From JBPYCR01 sp051846915 (lineage in GTDB: Bacteria > Bacillota > Bacilli > Bacillales > Amphibacillaceae), in the NCBI RefSeq assembly GCF_051846915.1, contig NZ_JBPYCR010000016.1, forward strand, positions 10,390 through 74,389: 64,000 nt of DNA, given 5' to 3'. Shown piece by piece: positions 60,401 through 64,000 of the stretch. A program made the position numbers and the translations under genes. Within the stretch, counting starts at the first letter, position 1. Each line of letters begins with the position of its first letter. Under the pieces are notes generated by a model. That model ran no database searches. It was not told where the DNA came from and saw only the letters and a program-made list of their open reading frames with translations.

Positions 60401-61830
60401 CGCCTCAAAAGACGAATCAGATATTTACACCTAGACAAGTTGTTAAAATGATGGTTGATGCACTTGAAAAGGAAAATCCAAATATATTTAAAGATAAAAC
60501 AAAGAAATTTGCTGACTTGTATGTAAAAAGTGGACTATATATTACAGAGATTGTAAAGAAGCTAAACGAAGGTCTAAAGTATGAAATCCCTAACGAACAA
60601 GAAAGAATTAAATGGATTTTGGAAAATCAGGTGTATGCTTGTACGCCGAGTAATATTATTTATAATATATCGAAAGAATTTATTTTTGGGAACTTAGTTG
60701 ATATATCGTCAAAAAATTTAATTGAATTTGATACGATGAAATTAGTATCTCAAGCAGAAGCTATTAAGGAAATTTACAAATTATATGGAGATGATACTTT
60801 GAAGTTTGATGTAATAATAGGTAATCCACCATATCAAGAAGAAGATGGTGGAGCACAATCAAGTGCGCGTCCAATTTACCATCATTTTATTCAAGCGGCT
60901 AAAAGTTTAAAGCCACAATATATTACTTATATCACACCTAGTCGTTGGTTTGCAGGAGGGAGAGGTTTAGATAGTTTTAGAAATGAGATGTTAAATGATC
61001 TTCATTTAAAGGAAATTCATGATTGGCTGACACCGGAAGATATTTTCCCTAATACAAATATTAGGGGGGGCGTGAATTTCTTTTTATGGGCAAGTGATTA
61101 TAATGATAGTAATATTAGATTTGCATCATATAAAAATGGAAAGAAGATTAGTGATTTAGAAAGACCATTAGCAATTGATGGTATTGATATACTTTTAAGG
61201 GATAATATCGGGATAAAAGTTTTAGAGAAAATATATGCTAATGATTATATGAATGCTTGTACAGTATCTGAATTAGTTTCACCATTAAGACCATTTGGTT
61301 TTAGAGGGTATTTTATAGACGATGAAAGATATAACAGTACACCAGATAATTTAAAAAAACCTATTATCTGTTATGCACGAGGATGGAAAAAGGGTTATGT
61401 AGAAAGAGATATTGTAGAAATTCGTCCTGAATGGATTGACCAATGGAAGTTATTTACGCCACGCGCTAATAATATTGGAACAGAACTGTCGGATGACAAC
61501 TTTAATATTCGAATTGGAGAGCCTGGTACAATTTGTACCGAATCATATATGGTAATAGGCGCAGAAGAAGAATTAGGACAGCAAGAAATAGAAGCACTAG
61601 GAAAGTATTTACAGACTAAGTTCTCTAGGTTTCTTCACAGTTTAGCAAAAGGAAGCCAAGACGCTACGACAAAAACGTACCGCTTTATTCCTATGCAAGA
61701 TTTTACTAGTAATTCTGATATTAGTTGGGACAATTCCATTGTAGAAATTGATGAACAATTATATAAAAAATATAAACTTACTCCATCAGAGGTAGAATAT
61801 ATTAAAAGTAATATAAAGAAAATGACATAA
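57496..61830 (+). CDS. Restriction-modification fusion: GIY-YIG-like nuclease, SF2 helicase and adenine methyltransferase
   Basis: This single protein has 1444 residues. Residues 10-90 look like a GIY-YIG/T5orf172-type nuclease (IYGYTLPEI, then GYVKIGDTTRDAATRVFEQ). Residues 130-600 are a superfamily 2 motor: Walker A variant WNAKPRFGKT (159-168), DEAH (278-281), SGTP (305-308) and motif VI QAAFRSQ (532-538). A Glu/Lys-rich coiled region spans about 700-870. The methylase part has IFTPRQVV (976-983), a degenerate motif I FADLYVKSGLY (from 1005), and NPPY (1110-1113), followed by a probable target-recognition region with the end-motif SLAKGSQDATTKTYRF. The layout recalls single-chain translocating restriction enzymes (type ISP), which have an Mrr-type nuclease instead. 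Specificity is unknown. Confidence 0.85.
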   Translation: MDKTIIKPFEEIEYKIYGYTLPEIPTHDGYVKIGDTTRDAATRVFEQVGTAGLNPDILFEKLARKSDGRWFRDKEFHRFLLLNGIERKDFNSRADEWFYFNGMLEKAEELTDKFINRDYEEIQITDDKFDYVLRNEQQQAVEKTLEYYHSDHKEKEFLWNAKPRFGKTLTTYDFIRNLKTKNVLIVTNRPAIANSWFDDFKKFIAWQEPHMKFVSETEAISGKAMTRPQYREYLDTTTNPSQITFISLQDLKGAKFAGGRHEKLEWVAGLDWDVLVIDEAHEGIDTKKTDRAFSQIKRKFTLHLSGTPFKALANNKFHEEQIFNWSYVDEQEAKEDWDPTIGSNPYENLPTLNLFTYQMSKMIEDEVTAGLQIENETNIDYAFDLNEFFRVKENGQFEYEDSVIRFLDNLSSGKFPFSENQYRNELNHTFWLLPRVKAAKALEKLLKSHPRFKEYEVVLAAGDGVSIQDDLEAEALDVKKNIKSFDKVREAIQKHDKTITLSVGQLTTGVTIPEWTAVFMLNNIESPSLYFQAAFRSQNPYEFEQKGKLYRKENAYIFDFSPDRTLRLYDEFANNLTGGSSKTSSERKSKIKKLLNFFPVIAEDEDGSMHEINASEVLTIPTRITSREVVKRGFMSNLLFANIAGIFSGDSPFKEILDKIPPEKNKRLEKPREVEVPDTHLDEEGEVDIPKEVVVGTSKDIFGDKIYAPIDVVEEVAKSIDEAEEKQKESIKTLAGDITKSFANGFDKLKDNFKLNKGQTEDITKTVHTTLEDMITDKHLAMTNQVKEVEREYEQKKEDAEQENNEEALKIVTEQYEEKKKEIETAFTEEINNEVEETIHTVVEEQIEKVEEKKKKTTEDDVRDHLRGFARTIPAFLMAYGDDETTLSNFDENIDEATFEDLTSITIDEFKKLRDGFEYVDDSGSEKSIPGLFNEVVFNASIREFLDTKERLANYFDESLEEDIFDYIPPQKTNQIFTPRQVVKMMVDALEKENPNIFKDKTKKFADLYVKSGLYITEIVKKLNEGLKYEIPNEQERIKWILENQVYACTPSNIIYNISKEFIFGNLVDISSKNLIEFDTMKLVSQAEAIKEIYKLYGDDTLKFDVIIGNPPYQEEDGGAQSSARPIYHHFIQAAKSLKPQYITYITPSRWFAGGRGLDSFRNEMLNDLHLKEIHDWLTPEDIFPNTNIRGGVNFFLWASDYNDSNIRFASYKNGKKISDLERPLAIDGIDILLRDNIGIKVLEKIYANDYMNACTVSELVSPLRPFGFRGYFIDDERYNSTPDNLKKPIICYARGWKKGYVERDIVEIRPEWIDQWKLFTPRANNIGTELSDDNFNIRIGEPGTICTESYMVIGAEEELGQQEIEALGKYLQTKFSRFLHSLAKGSQDATTKTYRFIPMQDFTSNSDISWDNSIVEIDEQLYKKYKLTPSEVEYIKSNIKKMT

Positions 61831-61841
61831 AATTCATATAT

Positions 61842-61880
61842 AAATAGATATCACTTATATTTTATGAGTGATATCTATTT
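61842..61880. terminator. Perfect 14-bp hairpin after the restriction-modification gene
   Basis: AAATAGATATCACT (61842-61855) is the exact reverse complement of AGTGATATCTATTT (61867-61880). A/T-rich ends on both sides would make it a weak bidirectional terminator. It separates the restriction genes from the PHP-ATPase gene. Confidence 0.7.
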
Positions 61881-61959
61881 GGTGGAAATATAGAGAATGT
61901 TTCGATTATAGTAATACTAATTATCATCATATATTTAATTTTCTTTGGGGGGGATAATT

Positions 61960-63747
61960 ATGTTTAAGTCAGGTGCAGAATGGATTAGAGCAGACTTTCA
62001 TCTTCATACGAAAGCGGATAAAGAATTTTCATATACTGGAGAAGAAGATCGTTTTATTAGCGATTACGTAGAAAAGTTAAAACAGGAAAATATTAAATTA
62101 GGAGTAATTACTAATCATAATAAATTTGATTTAGGCGAATACAGAGGCTTAAGGAGAAAAGCAAAAAAAGAAAATATAACGCTACTTCCGGCGGTGGAGT
62201 TATCTGTTAAAGAAGGAGCCAATGGAATTCATTGTTTAATTGTTTTTAAAGAAGAAGATTGGATTAAAGGCAAAAGCGAAACGATTCATCAATTTCTTGA
62301 TGAGGTTTTTAAAGGTATTGATAATAGAGAACATGAAAACACTCAGTGTAATAAAGACTTGGCAGGAACAATTGAGTGTTTAGATTCATATAATAAAGAT
62401 TACTTCATTCTAATGGCTCATATTGAACAAAAAAGTGGTTTTCTTGAAGAGTGTAAGGGGGGGCTTATAGAATCAATAAGCAATAATAGTTGGTTTAAAA
62501 ATAAAGTTCTTGGCTTTCAAAAAGGGCGAACTAGAGATAAAATGAAGCAACTTGAAGAGTGGATGGGATATAAACTTCCTTATATTGAGGGTTCAGATTG
62601 TAAATCTATTGACCAAATAGGTAAAGGAAATAAATCTTATATTAAGATTGGAGATGGGAATTTCGATTCGGTCGTACTTGCATTTAAAGATTATCGAAAT
62701 CGGACTTCTTTGTCTGAAAAGGAGTACAATCATGGATACATAAAATCCGTTGAATTTATCGGTGGGAAAATGAGCAAACAAAAAATAAATCTATCACCGG
62801 AATTAAATAGTTTAATCGGAATTCGAGGTAGTGGTAAGTCAAGTATTATAGAAGCCATCAGATATACTTTAGATATGTCACCATCAACAACTGATGAAAA
62901 TTATAAATCAGATGTAGTAAAAAATCTCCTAGAATCAGGTGGACAGGTAATAATTGAACTTCAAGATAATTACAAAAAAAATTATAAAATAAAAAGGATA
63001 TTGGGAGAAGCTCCCCATATTCTTGATGAAAACGATATGGAAATTGGAGTTACAATAAATTCTATTCTTCAAACCCCTTTATATTTTGGACAAAAAGATT
63101 TATCTTACATGGATAATGGCTTTGAACTAGATTTATTAAATAAATTAGTCGGAAAGAAGACAAAGTCTTTTCAACAAGATCTAACAAGAATAAACGATCA
63201 ATTAAACAATGGAATCAATCAATTATTCAATGTAAACGATCAAGTTGATACTTTACCTGATCTAAGGAGAAACTTAACGGATATAAAGCATAAGATAAAG
63301 ATATTTGAAGAGAAGGGTTTATCTACAAAACTTTCTAAACAGGTTAATTTCCAGAAAGATGAAAGAAACATAAAAAACGTATATGAATTAATTAATAAAT
63401 TCAAAGTTAATGCAGAGGAATTATTGAATTCTAGTAATCTTAGGGAGCTTAATGAACTAAATGATCTTGAATCTAAGGAAGTACCAGAGCTATTTATAAA
63501 GTTATCGCAAGAAGTTTCTACTATAATTAATATCAAAAAAGAAATTGAGAAAATTATAGTAAAGATTGGTTCCAGTTCCAAACTAGTTAAAGAATATTTA
63601 GAAGAGATCCGACTAATTATAAAATCACTTGAGGAAGAATTTGCCGAGATTAAAAGAGAAATTGATATACCAAATTTAAATCCTGATGATTTTGCAAAGC
63701 TTAAAGTGGAGGAAGAAAAATTAATACTTAACTCTAGTGCGTTTTGA
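61960..63747 (+). CDS. PHP-domain plus SMC/Rad50-like ATPase (3' end broken by inverted duplication)
   Basis: The N-terminal PHP phosphoesterase domain shows DFHLHTKAD (residues 12-20), then ITNHNK and further histidines (MAHIEQ). An SMC/Rad50-like ATPase follows, with Walker A GIRGSGKSS (287-295), a Q-loop-like YFGQKDLSY and then predicted coiled coil from about 390. The layout matches PHP-plus-AAA proteins annotated as the TrlF family. The ATG at 61960 follows GGGGGGG; an in-frame TTG at 61945 is less likely. Frame continuity ends at 63726: the last seven codons and the stop come from the inverted segment, so the true C-terminal ATPase half is missing here. A nuclease role in defence is inferred from domains and neighbours. 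Confidence 0.78.
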   Translation: MFKSGAEWIRADFHLHTKADKEFSYTGEEDRFISDYVEKLKQENIKLGVITNHNKFDLGEYRGLRRKAKKENITLLPAVELSVKEGANGIHCLIVFKEEDWIKGKSETIHQFLDEVFKGIDNREHENTQCNKDLAGTIECLDSYNKDYFILMAHIEQKSGFLEECKGGLIESISNNSWFKNKVLGFQKGRTRDKMKQLEEWMGYKLPYIEGSDCKSIDQIGKGNKSYIKIGDGNFDSVVLAFKDYRNRTSLSEKEYNHGYIKSVEFIGGKMSKQKINLSPELNSLIGIRGSGKSSIIEAIRYTLDMSPSTTDENYKSDVVKNLLESGGQVIIELQDNYKKNYKIKRILGEAPHILDENDMEIGVTINSILQTPLYFGQKDLSYMDNGFELDLLNKLVGKKTKSFQQDLTRINDQLNNGINQLFNVNDQVDTLPDLRRNLTDIKHKIKIFEEKGLSTKLSKQVNFQKDERNIKNVYELINKFKVNAEELLNSSNLRELNELNDLESKEVPELFIKLSQEVSTIINIKKEIEKIIVKIGSSSKLVKEYLEEIRLIIKSLEEEFAEIKREIDIPNLNPDDFAKLKVEEEKLILNSSAF

Positions 63748-64000
63748 TTTGAATTTATCTTTTCAATCTCATCTTTATAAACATGAAATTCTTTAAGTAA
63801 AAGTTGGTTTCTTTCATCTAAGGCGGCTCGAATTTGAGTTTCAATTTCGCCCTTGCTTTCTTCTTGTTTAGTAACTTGATCAATAGACTTTATTAATTTT
63901 TCTTCCTCCACTTTAAGCTTTGCAAAATCATCAGGATTTAAATTTGGTATATCAATTTCTCTTTTAATCTCGGCAAATTCTTCCTCAAGTGATTTTATAA
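63617..64000. repeat. Perfect inverted duplication, arms 63617-63726 and 63891-64000
   Basis: The 110 bases 63617-63726 are the exact reverse complement of 63891-64000; the right arm reaches the window end, so the duplication may be longer. The 164-base spacer (63727-63890), read on the minus strand, continues the reading frame of the PHP-ATPase gene. The segment is therefore the same gene read forward, then folded back. Confidence 0.95.
63727..64000 (-). CDS. Fragment of the same PHP-ATPase gene in inverted orientation
   Basis: On the minus strand the frame enters from beyond the window with IKSLEEEFAEIKREIDIPNL (identical to the plus-strand gene) and continues past the plus-strand break with VEEEKLIKSIDQVTKQEESK, then GEIETQIRAALDERNQLLL and KEFHVYKDEIEKINSNQNALEL. 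This is heptad-like coiled coil, as expected for the next part of an SMC-type arm. It is not an independent gene; it shows what the plus-strand gene should contain after residue 589 or so. It ends at the fold-back junction near 63727. Confidence 0.8.

Noticed and set aside
63240..63911. 223-codon minus-strand frame at the window end treated as a gene
   Set aside because: Its first 60 or so residues are real but belong to the inverted copy of the PHP-ATPase gene; the remainder is antisense of the plus-strand copy.

Overview
The window is a chromosomal segment from a low-GC Gram-positive bacterium of the Bacillaceae. Gene order follows Bacillus subtilis from cysE to rpsI, and the protein sequences look most like those of halophilic or halotolerant relatives (Oceanobacillus/Virgibacillus type). 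That placement is an inference from family knowledge, not a database result. Nearly all genes lie on the + strand.

Layout. (1) 1-5.5 kb: a T-box leader, then cysE-cysS-mrnC-rlmB-rae1, then sigH, rpmG and secE. (2) 6-24 kb: nusG-rplK-rplA-rplJ-rplL-ybxB-rpoB-rpoC-rplGB-rpsL-rpsG-fusA-tuf (transcription machinery and the str operon). Candidate L1-type leaders precede rplK and rplA, and an L10 leader precedes rplJ. (3) 24.3-34.5 kb: a roughly 10 kb catabolic insert between tuf and rpsJ. It holds a DUF3870 protein, a two-subunit 3-oxoacid CoA-transferase, a thiolase, a class III aminotransferase, a complete tripartite tricarboxylate (TTT) transporter, an M81/MlrC-like metallopeptidase and a creatininase-family amidohydrolase. 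(4) 35-55.3 kb: S10-spc-alpha ribosomal genes from rpsJ to rplQ, with secY, adk, infA and rpoA, then ecfA1-ecfA2-ecfT, truA, rplM and rpsI. The map gene usually found between adk and infA is missing. (5) 55.3-64 kb: an AT-rich accessory segment starting right after rpsI. It has a candidate type I toxin-antitoxin locus, a decayed radC, a two-gene restriction-modification system (a small methyltransferase-like protein and a 1444-residue GIY-YIG/helicase/methyltransferase fusion) and a PHP-plus-SMC-like ATPase gene. That last gene is broken at the window end by a perfect inverted duplication, which may be an assembly fold-back.

How the genes work together. The core segments make ribosomes, RNA polymerase, the Sec channel and translation factors. 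The catabolic insert reads as one coherent route: uptake of an organic anion, amide or ring hydrolysis, transamination to a 3-keto acid, CoA transfer and thiolysis to acetyl-CoA. This fits use of a beta-amino-acid-containing compound, but the substrate is unknown. The segment after rpsI looks like a defence island at a known type of integration site.

Three families of dispersed non-coding repeats (called A, B and C here) occupy many intergenic gaps of the core segments. I saw none in the catabolic insert or in the segment after rpsI, which supports later acquisition of both.
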